64,000 nt of DNA from contig NZ_JAOBPO010000002.1 in the NCBI RefSeq assembly GCF_025574485.1, positions 622,501 through 686,500 of the forward strand. The letters are read 5' to 3'. The notes beneath the pieces were generated by a model. That model was not told the origin of the DNA. It did not search any database and saw nothing but the letters and a program-made list of their open reading frames with translations. This DNA comes from Kordiimonas aquimaris. GTDB taxonomy: Bacteria; Pseudomonadota; Alphaproteobacteria; Sphingomonadales; Kordiimonadaceae. Made by a program: the position numbers and the translations under genes. Below, piece after piece: positions 55,226-64,000 of the stretch; the stretch's first letter is position 1; the number at the start of each line of letters is the position of its first letter.

Positions 55226-56002
55226 TTATTCAATCAGGCTTTTCGCAATGGCTTTCACATCACTTGCTGCATCCGCTTGCGGATGTCGCGCTAAAAGTGG
55301 CATTTGTGAGCGAATAGCGTCAACTACCTTTGTGTCAGAACGAATGATACCTAAAAGCGGCGGCGAAATCTTCAAGAATCCCTCAGCTGCGCGTTTAATT
55401 GCTCCATAAGTCTTTTCGCCGTCCTTTTTAGACGGAACATTGTTGACCACAATTGAAATGTTGGCACTTGGATTGCGCGCCACAGCCAACTTTATAAATG
55501 CATATGCATCGGTCAATGATGTTGGGTCACTGGTCATTACAACAATGATACGCCCTGCATGGTTTGATAGCGTGTTTACTGATGGGTCTATGCCAGCGGC
55601 TAGGTCTAGCAGAACATGGTCATAATTTTTGGTTTGGTTTTCAAGTTCTGTCCGTATGGAATTGAGCGTTTCCTGCGATAATGAACCAAGCGCGCCAGAT
55701 CCTGATTTTCCGGCAATAACGTCCATTGTTACCCCGGCAGTGTCTGTATAGGGCATGGCCACGTCACCAAGCATATAATCACCGGAAATAACGGCACCAA
55801 GATCACGTTCAGGAAGAAGTCCCAATTGTATATCAATGTTAGCAAGGCCCAGATCACCATCGAATAGCAACACCTTACGTTTCATGCCGGCAAGCGTATG
55901 GGCCAGTGTCACAGACAGCCATGTTTTACCAACACCACCTTTACCAGAGGCGATAGTGATTAGCTTGCGTTTGTGTGCAGGAGTAGTAGGGGCATTCGTC
56001 AT
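55226..56002 (-). CDS. flhG: MinD-like ATPase FlhG (FleN), flagellar number control
   Basis: The 258-residue protein has the deviant Walker A SGKGGVGKTWLS (Lys21 and Lys26), LFDGDLGLANIDIQLG, and the VLLDLAAGIDPSV switch. FlhG pairs with the FlhF GTPase to set flagellum number and position. Unlike many FlhG proteins it lacks an obvious N-terminal DQAxxLR activator helix. It overlaps flhF by ATGA. Confidence 0.92.
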   Translation of the reverse strand: MTNAPTTPAHKRKLITIASGKGGVGKTWLSVTLAHTLAGMKRKVLLFDGDLGLANIDIQLGLLPERDLGAVISGDYMLGDVAMPYTDTAGVTMDVIAGKSGSGALGSLSQETLNSIRTELENQTKNYDHVLLDLAAGIDPSVNTLSNHAGRIIVVMTSDPTSLTDAYAFIKLAVARNPSANISIVVNNVPSKKDGEKTYGAIKRAAEGFLKISPPLLGIIRSDTKVVDAIRSQMPLLARHPQADAASDVKAIAKSLIE

Positions 56003-57018
56003 GACAAAGGCTCTTGTTTGGTTGCCCCATCACCGCGTCTGGGCAGGGAGGTCAGTAATTTTGCGAAATTCACGGGAGTTGCAGGCTCTAGTCCCTCAGC
56101 TACATAAGGGCTGCGACTTATGCCTGCCATCGCCAGGTATCCAGGGCGAGCGGCCATCACAAGCCCGGCGTAGCGTCTGGCTGCATCAAGCTTTGTTGCA
56201 ATAAAACGCCGACAGCCCAAGCGTGCAAATATGCCTGCTATTTCCTGTGCATCCAATGGGTCTAGGCCAGCAGGCAGAACCAGAACGGGCTCTGCGTCGA
56301 TGGCCTGAATCATACCCAAAAGTAATTTAAGTTCTTCCATGTCGAACGGATTTGTGCCGGACGTATCAATAAGAGTTAAGTCGGCTGGAGTTGTGCGTGC
56401 ACGGACTATGGCGGCCAGTTCTTCTGGTGTGTCTGCTGTTGAAACGGTTTGTTTCATAAGCTGTGCAAAATGGTCAAGCTGCTGCAGGCCGCCAGCCTTT
56501 ATCGTGTCTGTTGTAATGATATGTACGCTGCGTTCATGCAAAAGAGCATCAGCCGTGAGCTTTGCTGTAGTGATCGTTTTGCCAACACCCGGTGGCCCAA
56601 CAAGCATAATGGGACGCGTGGCCACATCAGTTAGCGGGTTAAAGCGGATTGTAGTATCAAGTGCGTCGGCAAAAGCGGATGATAAACTGCTTTTCTCAAT
56701 TGCATTCAGTGCTGTTTTGAGGTGTTCCGCTGTTTCAAATGGAAGACCGTGATGGTTTATAACAGCAGCAATGTCTGCGCTGTCATATTCTTTGGTCGGC
56801 GTTAGTGGATACGATGCTTCAAAAGAAACAGGTGTTTCGTATGTTTGTTGCAAAGCCTCCGGAACGCGTGAGGAAGCAATGGCTTCAATAGCCGCTGTTA
56901 CACGCACACCGCCTTCATTTTCTTCAATTTGAACGATGATGGCGTCCGCACCCATTTCGTTGCGAACGGCTTCCATCACCTGTTTCATCGTTTTTTCGTG
57001 AAAGGTTTTAAGACGCAT
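55999..57018 (-). CDS. flhF: SRP-type GTPase FlhF
   Basis: From the ATG at 57018 the protein is 339 residues and begins MRLKTFHEKTMKQVMEAVRN, the family start. The G domain shows VGPPGVGKTITTAKL, DTSGTNPFD and the TKLDAARRYAG specificity region. It places the flagellar base at the pole. The B domain is short. An in-frame ATG six codons upstream has a poorer site. Confidence 0.93.
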   Translation of the reverse strand: MRLKTFHEKTMKQVMEAVRNEMGADAIIVQIEENEGGVRVTAAIEAIASSRVPEALQQTYETPVSFEASYPLTPTKEYDSADIAAVINHHGLPFETAEHLKTALNAIEKSSLSSAFADALDTTIRFNPLTDVATRPIMLVGPPGVGKTITTAKLTADALLHERSVHIITTDTIKAGGLQQLDHFAQLMKQTVSTADTPEELAAIVRARTTPADLTLIDTSGTNPFDMEELKLLLGMIQAIDAEPVLVLPAGLDPLDAQEIAGIFARLGCRRFIATKLDAARRYAGLVMAARPGYLAMAGISRSPYVAEGLEPATPVNFAKLLTSLPRRGDGATKQEPLS

Positions 57019-57098
57019 TACCTTTCGGTTCCTCATAACTGGGGCTATTGCCCGAATAATTAACAGTGCGGCGTTATATGTACCGCGCTAAATTTGCT

Positions 57099-59222
57099 CT
57101 AAATCTGCCCAAGTGTTCGGATTTTAGCTTGTGGGTGAATCTCGTTTTGACTCATAACAACAGTTGCTGGCCTGAAGCGTTCTATAATGGAGCGCACATA
57201 TGGGCGAACCAGTGGGCTTGTTAGCATCACGGGGGCTTCGCCGCGTTCGGCCTGTTGATCATAAATCAATCGCACGGCATTAATGAATTCCTGTAACTGG
57301 GTCGGGGCCATTGCAAGTTGCTTATCCTCACCTTGTCCAACAAGGCTCTCAGCGAAAGCCTGTTCCCATTCCGAGGAAAGAGTAACAAGCGGGACAAGTC
57401 CGTCAGCGTTTGCGTAAGCGGCACATAATTGCCTCCCCAGGCGAGTGCGCACATGTTCAGCAATATTAACTACATTTTGAGTGAAGCCAGTGGCTTCGGC
57501 TATACCTTCAAGAATAGTTGCAAAATCACGGATTGAGACACGCTCTATGAGCAATGTTTGCAAGACACGCTGAATGCCAGACGTGGTAATCTGGCTGGGC
57601 ACAATATCTGTAACAAGTTTCTGATGTTCGCCCGGCAGGTCTTCAATAAGTTTTTGCGTTTCTGCGTATGACAGCAGATCAGCCATATTGCTTTTAATCA
57701 CTTCTGTAAGGTGTGTTGTGATTACGGTCGGCGCATCAACTACAGTGTACCCGCGGAAGCTGGCTTCTTCACGTGCTGAATCGTCAACCCATGTTGCAGG
57801 CAAACCAAATGCTGGTTCTGTAGTGGCTTCACCAGCAATTTGCACCGGTTGACCTTCCGGGTCCATTATCAACAGCATTCCCGGGCGAATATCACCGCGG
57901 CCCACTTCGGTTTCTTTCACGCGCAACACATAAGTGTTTGCGGGTAATTGCATATTATCCAAAATGCGAACCGATGGCATAACGAACCCAACCTCGCTTG
58001 CAATCTGACGCCGCAATGCTTTGATCTGGTCTGTTAAGCGGAAACCACTGTCGTCATTGATGAGGGTTAGCAATCCATAACCAAGCTCGAGGCGCAATTG
58101 ATCAATAGCGAGTGCTGCTGAAATAGGTTCCTCGGTTGGTTTTGCTGTTTCTATTGCGGCAGCATCGGCTGTTTCAATGTCACGTTTGTCTTGTTCTTTT
58201 CTGTTAGTGGCTGTGTAGGCACCGAAAGCGAGCGCACCGCCCATCAAGGCAAACGGCAAGAAAGGCAAGCCCGGCATTAAGCCCATTGAAATTAACAGCG
58301 CACTGGAAACGCCTAGTGCACGCGGTGCAGCGCTCATTTGACCAAATAAAGCTTTATCAACCTGACCGCTAACACCTGCTTTGGTAACAAGCATACCTGC
58401 GGCGGTAGATACAATTAACGCTGGAATTTGAGACACCAACCCGTCACCAACGGTTAAGATTGTATAGCGGCTGCCGGCCTCGGCGAATGACATATCATTG
58501 ATAACAACGCCGATGATAATGCCGCCAACAATATTGATAATTGTAATCAGTAATCCGGCGATAGCATCGCCTCTCACGAATTTTGCTGCACCATCCATTG
58601 AACCAAAGAAAGTGCTTTCGTCTTCTAATTCTTTACGACGTGCAACTGCCTCTTTTTCTTCAATTATGCCTGACGAAAGATCAGCATCAATTGCCATTTG
58701 CTTGCCAGGCATTGCGTCCAGGCTGAAGCGAGCGGCAACTTCGGCAATACGCCCAGAGCCTTTGGTAATAACGATGAAGTTCACGATAACCAGTATGGAA
58801 AATACGATTATGCCAATAACAACTTCGCCGCCCATCAGAAACTGCCCAAAAGCTTCAATAACAGCACCAGCAGCATTGGTGCCAGTGTGGCCTTCCGACA
58901 AAATAAGGCGTGTCGATGCCAGATTAAGCGATAGACGCAGCATTGTGGCAATCAACAATATGGTCGGGAAACTGTTAAACTCGAGCGGTTTATGAATGAA
59001 GATAGTTGTCATCAGAACCATGACAGAAAAACTGATACTGGCAGCCAACATAACGTCCAAAAGCCAACCGGGCATTGGCACGATTAGCATCATCAGAATG
59101 GTTACCATTCCGAAAGCAAAGCCAACGTCTGTGCTTTTTAGTGCGCTAAGCATGTGACTGAGATTAAAGTCTCCGCCACCTTTACCGCCTTCTTGGCTAT
59201 TTTCTGCTGCCGTGTCACTCAT
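57099..59222 (-). CDS. flhA: Flagellar export gate protein FlhA
   Basis: The 707-residue protein has eight N-terminal membrane segments, the FHIPEP-like region (LNLASTRLILSEGHTG and DAMPGKQMAIDADLSSG), and a cytoplasmic domain with PSVRILDNMQLPANTY and the end SQNEIHPQAKIRTLGQI. It forms the nonameric ring of the flagellar export gate. It lies between flbD and flhF; 80 bases separate it from flhF. Confidence 0.97.
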   Translation of the reverse strand: MSDTAAENSQEGGKGGGDFNLSHMLSALKSTDVGFAFGMVTILMMLIVPMPGWLLDVMLAASISFSVMVLMTTIFIHKPLEFNSFPTILLIATMLRLSLNLASTRLILSEGHTGTNAAGAVIEAFGQFLMGGEVVIGIIVFSILVIVNFIVITKGSGRIAEVAARFSLDAMPGKQMAIDADLSSGIIEEKEAVARRKELEDESTFFGSMDGAAKFVRGDAIAGLLITIINIVGGIIIGVVINDMSFAEAGSRYTILTVGDGLVSQIPALIVSTAAGMLVTKAGVSGQVDKALFGQMSAAPRALGVSSALLISMGLMPGLPFLPFALMGGALAFGAYTATNRKEQDKRDIETADAAAIETAKPTEEPISAALAIDQLRLELGYGLLTLINDDSGFRLTDQIKALRRQIASEVGFVMPSVRILDNMQLPANTYVLRVKETEVGRGDIRPGMLLIMDPEGQPVQIAGEATTEPAFGLPATWVDDSAREEASFRGYTVVDAPTVITTHLTEVIKSNMADLLSYAETQKLIEDLPGEHQKLVTDIVPSQITTSGIQRVLQTLLIERVSIRDFATILEGIAEATGFTQNVVNIAEHVRTRLGRQLCAAYANADGLVPLVTLSSEWEQAFAESLVGQGEDKQLAMAPTQLQEFINAVRLIYDQQAERGEAPVMLTSPLVRPYVRSIIERFRPATVVMSQNEIHPQAKIRTLGQI

Positions 59223-59276
59223 GCATTTTATCCATTACTCACCGGTCATACCGATGATTAGTTTATGCGCAATCAA

Positions 59277-60680
59277 TTAAAGTGGGGCACGTTGTCCGGT
59301 ATCACCTGGTTGAGGTACAGGCACACCGTCAGCATTATATTGGTTCAATTTATTGCGTAGTGTGCGAATTGAAATGCCAAGGATATTTGCGGCATGTGTA
59401 CGATTGCCTAAGCAGTGCTTTAGAGTGTCGATGATTAACTCACGCTCTACTTCCGCAACGGTTTTACCAACCATCTTCACTGCAGCATCCTCACTGCTGT
59501 GAGGATCAGTTGCATCTGTACTGGATACAGTTGAGGAACCTGCTGTACTTTCACTGAGGGAAGACGGCATGGTTAAATTGCCACTAGCATCTGGAAGCAT
59601 AATTGCAGACGTGCTGATGTCTGGTCCATTGGCCAACAACACACTGCGATGCATAGCATTTTCTAGCTCGCGCACATTGCCAGGCCACGCGTGTGCCTTC
59701 AGCACATTCATAGCGTCTGCGGAAATAGGGCGCTTTTCAACCTGATTAACTTCAGTATATTTTTCAGCGAAATGAGCTGCAAGTGCTGCAATGTCTTCAG
59801 GGCGTTCACGCAGCGGTGGCACGCGCAGATTAAATACGTTCAAACGGAAAAATAAATCTTCACGGAAGTCGCCGTCTTTAACAGCATCTTGCAAATTACG
59901 GTTTGATGTGGCGATGATCCGTATGTCCACATTAACAGGTTTGGAACCACCAACACGATCGATTTGGCGTTCTTGAATGGCGCGGAGAAGTTTCGCTTGT
60001 AACCGAACGTCCATTTCTGAAATTTCGTCCAAGAGTAATGTACCACCGTCGGCCTCTTCAAATTTACCAATACGGCGTGCGACTGCACCTGTGAAGGCGC
60101 CTTTTTCATGACCGAAAAGCTCTGATTCCAATAGGTTTTCAGGAATGGCGGCACAGTTGACGGCGACAAAAGGTTTGTTGGTGCGATGGCTTTTTTGGTG
60201 AACAAAACGTGCCATTACTTCTTTACCAGTTCCAGATTCGCCGGTAATCAATACACTTGCCTCAGACGGCGCGATACGTTCAGCAAGTGCCGCAACTTCT
60301 TTCATGACAGCATCACGGTATATGAACGACTGACTATCCTCGGTCACGGCTTCAAGAACTGCGGCAATCAGTTCAGCATCCGGTGGCAGCGGGATATATT
60401 CTTTTGCGCCGCCTCTAATCGCTGCAGCAGCGGTTTGTGGGTCTGTGCCAATCCCACATGCAACAACTGGTATAGAGAAATGTTCAGCGCGTAACTTTGG
60501 GATGATGCTAGGTATATCCAACGATATTTCAATCATTAGCAGATCAGCGCCGCGATTGCGCAGAATGGCGAGAGCCATATCAGCGTCTGGTGCGTGTGTA
60601 ACCTGTGCACCGCGGTCCATCGCGATTTTACTAGCAGCACCCAGCTGCCCATTTAATGTTCCAACGATTAGCAATCGCAT
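59277..60680 (-). CDS. flbD: FlbD-type sigma-54 activator with degenerate receiver
   Basis: The 467-residue protein has a receiver-like domain (1-120), an AAA+ domain with Walker A GESGTGKE and the sigma-54 contact GAFTGA, Walker B GGTLLLDEISEM, and a C-terminal Fis-type helix-turn-helix (NRTHAANILGISIRTLRNKL). The receiver lacks the N-terminal acidic pair and phospho-Asp (MIEISLD); this matches FlbD of Caulobacter, which is controlled by FliX. It should activate late flagellar genes. fliX was not seen in the window. Confidence 0.9.
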   Translation of the reverse strand: MRLLIVGTLNGQLGAASKIAMDRGAQVTHAPDADMALAILRNRGADLLMIEISLDIPSIIPKLRAEHFSIPVVACGIGTDPQTAAAAIRGGAKEYIPLPPDAELIAAVLEAVTEDSQSFIYRDAVMKEVAALAERIAPSEASVLITGESGTGKEVMARFVHQKSHRTNKPFVAVNCAAIPENLLESELFGHEKGAFTGAVARRIGKFEEADGGTLLLDEISEMDVRLQAKLLRAIQERQIDRVGGSKPVNVDIRIIATSNRNLQDAVKDGDFREDLFFRLNVFNLRVPPLRERPEDIAALAAHFAEKYTEVNQVEKRPISADAMNVLKAHAWPGNVRELENAMHRSVLLANGPDISTSAIMLPDASGNLTMPSSLSESTAGSSTVSSTDATDPHSSEDAAVKMVGKTVAEVERELIIDTLKHCLGNRTHAANILGISIRTLRNKLNQYNADGVPVPQPGDTGQRAPL

Positions 60681-60716
60681 CGATCTTCTCCGTTTTACCC
60701 TACTGTTTCAGGTGCG

Positions 60717-61484
60717 TTATGACTTAAAGAATGTCACACGCTTGGCTGGTGGTAGGATGGTATTCAAAAGCATTTCCAGACGACGAGGGTTTTCCTTGCG
60801 CCGTATTGATGTTGCCCCCATGGCATATAAGTTATTAACAAGGCCTTCTTCCTCCGTGCAGTGTTCCGTTTTCGCTGCAAGCGGGATAAAAACCAGATGT
60901 GCTAATATGGCACCGTATAAAGTTGTAAGAAGCGCAACAGCCATAGAGGGGCCAATTTCCGCTGGGTTGTCTAAATTACCCAGCATACGTACCAATCCGA
61001 TGAGCGTTCCAATCAATCCCATCGCTGGCGCGACATCACCTGCACGGCGAAGGAAATCAACGGCACGCATATGGCGAGAACTTGCTGTACTTGCTTCACG
61101 GCGCATAATCTGTTCGATCTCATCAGCCTGCGTTCCGTCAACAACTAGTTGCATAGCCTGCATCAGAAAAGGTGTGTCTTTCAGGCGCGGTAATAGGCGT
61201 TCCAACATCAAGATATCGTTGTGTTTGCGTGCTTCGACGGCAATTTTCAGCACTTTTATGGCTTCTTCATTTGGGTCACGTTGTCCGTGACGTAAAAGGT
61301 TCCATATGTTGCCGGGTAGCGAAATCATTTCTTGTAGGCGAAAGCTGATAGCGGTAACCGCAAAAGTGCCTAAAACAACAATTAGTCCACCCTGTAGGTT
61401 GATATATGCAACAGGGGAGCCACCAAGCAGAATTGCGGCAAACACAAGTAAAAAAGCAGCCAACATGCCAAACACTGTACTCAT
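60717..61484 (-). CDS. motA: MotA/PomA-like stator protein
   Basis: The 255-residue protein has four membrane helices, PomA-like rather than the longer proteobacterial MotA: two at the N-terminus and two in the second half (GDVAPAMGLIGTLIGLVRML and GPSMAVALLTTLYGAILAHL). Between them lies the charged cytoplasmic loop. MotA conducts ions with MotB; no motB is adjacent, so a partner must be elsewhere. It is inserted between fliN and flbD. Confidence 0.85.
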   Translation of the reverse strand: MSTVFGMLAAFLLVFAAILLGGSPVAYINLQGGLIVVLGTFAVTAISFRLQEMISLPGNIWNLLRHGQRDPNEEAIKVLKIAVEARKHNDILMLERLLPRLKDTPFLMQAMQLVVDGTQADEIEQIMRREASTASSRHMRAVDFLRRAGDVAPAMGLIGTLIGLVRMLGNLDNPAEIGPSMAVALLTTLYGAILAHLVFIPLAAKTEHCTEEEGLVNNLYAMGATSIRRKENPRRLEMLLNTILPPAKRVTFFKS

Positions 61485-61520
61485 ATCCAGTATGCCCCCC
61501 TTGTGCGGCAGTTTGTCGGA

Positions 61521-61871
61521 TTAACCATCAATTTTGATGATTTCTGTCATCGTTACGCCGAGGTGGTCTTCAACAAGAACAACTTCGCCGCGTGCAACAA
61601 GTCGATTATTTACATATATATCAATTGCTTCCCCAACCTTCCGATCCAGTTCAATAACTGCACCAGGGGCAATTTTAAGAAGCTGACTTACTTCTAGTGT
61701 AGATTTGCCGAGCACAGCCTGAACACGCACAGGAACGTCAAACACAGGCTCTAGTTCCTGCGACGTGCGAATTTGGCCATCTTCCTTGGGCGCAAGGTCT
61801 GGATTCCGCGATGCATCGCTGGACAATTCCGATAGACCTACACCTTCTGTGGTTTCGCCTTCTTCTGCCAT
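61521..61871 (-). CDS. fliN: Flagellar motor switch protein FliN
   Basis: The 116-residue protein has an acidic, variable N-terminus and the SpoA/FliN domain: VFDVPVRVQAVLGKSTLEVS, LDRKVGEAIDIYVNNRLVA and RGEVVLVEDHLGVTMTEIIK. It forms the C-ring and CheY-binding site. It is 58 bases after fliH. Confidence 0.95.
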   Translation of the reverse strand: MAEEGETTEGVGLSELSSDASRNPDLAPKEDGQIRTSQELEPVFDVPVRVQAVLGKSTLEVSQLLKIAPGAVIELDRKVGEAIDIYVNNRLVARGEVVLVEDHLGVTMTEIIKIDG

Positions 61872-61929
61872 AATCTTACCTATCGTTTCTTTCCCAAATG
61901 CCGGCTGTATGTGCCGTACATCCTTTTAA

Positions 61930-62589
61930 TTAGTTGCTTTGTAATTGTTCTTCAGTTGCTGCGTTTGCAGTTTCATCGCTTAGACCGGCAATAACAAATC
62001 GCTGTACAGCGTCTTCAATCTGATGCTGGACAATGTCTTGCTTGCGTTCCGAGCCACCATCAGGCCATTCGACCCTGCAATCCATCGAGCCGAGAGTTGG
62101 TTCGCCAAGTAAGACAATCTCACCAGCAAAGCTCGTTGCATTTTTCATCTCATCAAGCCTAGCCGCGATTTCGTCAGTTATGCCCTCGTTAACCCGCACG
62201 ACAAGTCTTGGCTCCCGTGCTGCAGTTGCCAGACAATCCTCAATCAACGCCTGAACTTCTGCGGTTGGTTTTGTGCGTATCAATGCTGAGGACAATTTGG
62301 ATGCGATACCATATGCAAGATGCACCATGTCCTGTTTCAAATTGGCTTCGAGTTTTTGGTGCTGATCGAACAAAGACCCAGTAGCCTCGACAAGTTGCTG
62401 CAGTACTTTCTGTGTCTCTGCTTCAATTTCACTTAAGGTTTGCGTGCGACCGTCTTCTATGCCTTTGGCATAGGCTTCCTGGCTTTGCTGCTCTGCGTCG
62501 GCTTTAAGCTGGTCAATCTCTATGTCATAGCGGCTTTTTGCGCCGCCATCGAAAGCTTGATCGAATGTATATTTAACGGGATTTGCCAT
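61930..62589 (-). CDS. fliH: FliH-like flagellar assembly protein (FlbE type)
   Basis: The 219-residue, mostly helical protein has a Gln/Glu-rich coiled coil (DAEQQSQEAYAKGIEDGRTQ) and a C-terminal segment with RLVVRVNEG and EIVLLGEPTLGSMDCRVEW, like FliH/FlbE. FliH binds FliI, which is encoded away in the ctrA region. It starts on the last base of the fliG stop, in the FlbE position of the Caulobacter operon. Confidence 0.8.
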   Translation of the reverse strand: MANPVKYTFDQAFDGGAKSRYDIEIDQLKADAEQQSQEAYAKGIEDGRTQTLSEIEAETQKVLQQLVEATGSLFDQHQKLEANLKQDMVHLAYGIASKLSSALIRTKPTAEVQALIEDCLATAAREPRLVVRVNEGITDEIAARLDEMKNATSFAGEIVLLGEPTLGSMDCRVEWPDGGSERKQDIVQHQIEDAVQRFVIAGLSDETANAATEEQLQSN

Positions 62590-63599
62590 CAGTAGATCAA
62601 CTCGTCCTCACCTTTGTTATCAGAGAGCAAGATTTCGCCTGCTTCTGCTAGGTCTTTGGCTTTGTTAACCATTTCCATTTGAGCATCATCTACATCACGC
62701 AAGCGTACTGGACCCATGGCCTCCATATCTTCGCGAAGGATTTTTGCTGCGCGCTCAGACATGTTAGAGAAGAACAGATCGCGCAATGTGTCGGATGCGC
62801 CTTTCATGGCGAGCGCAAGTTTGTCTTTATCAACGTTACGCAGCAGCGTCTGAACACCGCTTGGGTCAAGGTTGGCAAGATCTTCAAATGTAAACATCAG
62901 TGCGCGAATGCGTTCTGCTGAATCGCGGTTGCGGTCTTCTAATGCTGCTAGAAAGCGAGATTCTGCGCTGCGATCAAGGAAGTTGAATATCTCTGCGATT
63001 GTTTCATGACTGTCACGGCGGCTCGTACGTGCCAGATTGTTCATAAATTCAACGCGGAGTGTTTGCTCCACTTTATCAAGAATGTCTTTCTGCACCGACT
63101 CCATGCGAAGCATGCGCATGATCACTTCCATAGAGAAATCTTCAGGCAATACTGATAATACGCGCGCAGCGTGTTCAGCTTTGATTTTCTGCAATACTAC
63201 AGCCACTGTTTGCGGGTATTCATTCTTCAGGTAACTGGCCAGCACCATTTCATTTACGTTGCCAAGTTTGTCCCACATCGTACGGCCTGCGGGTCCGCGA
63301 ATTTCATCCATGATCTGCTGAACACGATCGCCAGGAAGCATTTTACCGAGTAAACGCTCGGTATTTTCAAATGACCCGTTAAGGCTTCCAACAGTTGAAA
63401 CCTGAGAGGCAAATTCGACAAAGACATTCTCAACGTCATTGGCATTAAGTGCACCAAGCGTTGACATATGCTGTGACAGTTCCTTGACCTCGTCGTCTGT
63501 TAGTTTTTCCCAGATGCCACGGCCATAATCTTCGCCGATTGCTAGCATAAACGCTGCCGCTTTTTCGGAACCTGATAATTTTCCTGCTTCAATTGCCAC
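62589..63599 (-). CDS. fliG: Flagellar motor switch protein FliG
   Basis: The 336-residue protein has the FliG N-, middle and C-terminal domains: [42 protein letters not shown] in the middle and the charged ridge [20 protein letters not shown] near the end. It transmits torque between stator and MS ring. It lies 45 bases after fliF and overlaps fliH by one base. Confidence 0.96.
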   Translation of the reverse strand: MAIEAGKLSGSEKAAAFMLAIGEDYGRGIWEKLTDDEVKELSQHMSTLGALNANDVENVFVEFASQVSTVGSLNGSFENTERLLGKMLPGDRVQQIMDEIRGPAGRTMWDKLGNVNEMVLASYLKNEYPQTVAVVLQKIKAEHAARVLSVLPEDFSMEVIMRMLRMESVQKDILDKVEQTLRVEFMNNLARTSRRDSHETIAEIFNFLDRSAESRFLAALEDRNRDSAERIRALMFTFEDLANLDPSGVQTLLRNVDKDKLALAMKGASDTLRDLFFSNMSERAAKILREDMEAMGPVRLRDVDDAQMEMVNKAKDLAEAGEILLSDNKGEDELIY

Positions 63600-63644
63600 T
63601 GTATGACCTCTTAACGCTTATCATTTTTACTGATTTCAACGGTT

Positions 63645-64000
63645 CTATTGTTCGGCATAGAGCCATTGTCTCACGATAGAGACTGACTCGTCAGGGTTTG
63701 ACTTGATGATGTCAGCAACTTTTTTAAGAGCCGATTCCTGAACCCGTCCTTCAACTTGCGCAACATCAATACGTGTGTCTGTTTGCATCTGGTTAGGATT
63801 GAATGTTCCGGCTTCTTTTGCCGCAACAACCAGCGCTGCAGCATTTGCATCACCGCCTGCGGCTGCGGCTAGTATTTCCGGAGTGACTTGCACAGGCCCT
63901 GCAATTGCTGGTGCAGCAGCAGCGTTGTTTTCAATTTGTGCCGTTGGATCAACTGGTGGCGGTGCATCTGGAATAGCCTCAATCAAACGAACCACAAGAG
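63645..64000 (-). CDS. fliF: FliF MS-ring protein, C-terminal fragment cut by window edge
   Basis: The open frame runs from base 64000 to the stop at 63645-63647 and has no start in the window. Its end, VEGRVQESALKKVADIIKSN followed by PDESVSIVRQWLYAEQ, is the FliG-binding C-terminal tail of FliF, and the part at the edge (RLIEAIP) matches the sequence after the last membrane helix. The upstream middle is Ala-rich. The rest of fliF lies to the right. Confidence 0.9.
   Translation of the reverse strand, partial: LVVRLIEAIPDAPPPVDPTAQIENNAAAAPAIAGPVQVTPEILAAAAGGDANAAALVVAAKEAGTFNPNQMQTDTRIDVAQVEGRVQESALKKVADIIKSNPDESVSIVRQWLYAEQ

Noticed and set aside
60445-61290. A 281-codon plus-strand frame opposite flbD and motA
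   Set aside because: No motif or ribosome site, and both minus-strand genes are well conserved.
1-64000. tRNA, rRNA, CRISPR arrays, insertion sequences, prophage or defence islands
   Set aside because: I looked for tRNA-like folds, spaced direct repeats, transposase motifs and integrase motifs while reading and saw none; a dedicated search (tRNAscan-SE, CRISPR finder, ISfinder) would be decisive.

Overview
The window looks like a chromosomal segment of a motile, low- to mid-GC marine-type alphaproteobacterium. Diagnostic evidence is a ChpT phosphotransferase and a CtrA cell-cycle regulator (phospho-Asp51), a Caulobacter-style flagellar operon order (fliF-fliG-fliH-fliN-flbD-flhA), and yebC-ruvCAB-ybgC-tolQRAB synteny. 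A Kordiimonadales-like origin is my guess from gene content; I cannot test it here. Almost all DNA is coding; I saw no tRNA, rRNA, CRISPR array, prophage or insertion sequence.

Region 1 (1-7.9 kb) is an envelope/sensory block. A truncated FtsX/MacB-type ABC permease reads off the left edge and is preceded by a near-perfect sigma-54 promoter with two helically phased upstream dyads. Next come a large multi-PAS hybrid kinase, a convergent OmpR-type regulator and a divergent HAMP kinase. Region 2 (8-29 kb) is metabolic and stress-related: class V aminotransferase, secreted DUF442-like phosphatase, GNAT/fRMsr/glyoxalase I cluster, another kinase, MFS carrier, YaaA, a Tat-exported molybdenum oxidoreductase pair (IorAB-like), a MarR-controlled Acg-like flavoprotein with a clear operator, paired bacterial-PH membrane proteins, the ABC-F ATPase Uup, SDR/cupin pair, Kelch protein, an orphan Imm27-like immunity protein and several small proteins. 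Region 3 (29-36.5 kb) is the housekeeping run yebC-ruvCAB-ybgC-tolQRAB; pal is not next to tolB. Region 4 (36.6-40.7 kb) has a lipoprotein-like penicillin/AHL-type acylase, NnrU and CysQ.

Region 5 (40.7-50.5 kb) places chpT, cheA-cheW-cheY-cheB-cheR, ctrA and fliIJ together, so the CckA-ChpT-CtrA phosphorelay output, chemotaxis and flagellar export energy genes form one neighbourhood. CheA carries a truncated-globin-like domain that has lost the proximal histidine, which I consider the most unusual observation. Region 6 (50.6-52.9 kb) is an aminotransferase and an EamA exporter. Region 7 (53-64 kb, all minus strand) is a flagellar operon read from the right edge: fliF (partial), fliG, fliH, fliN, a motA-like gene, flbD, flhA, flhF, flhG and a large FliK-like protein.

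Starts were moved from the longest reading frame to the best ribosome-binding site or family start wherever the sequence decided it; several genes use TTG or GTG.
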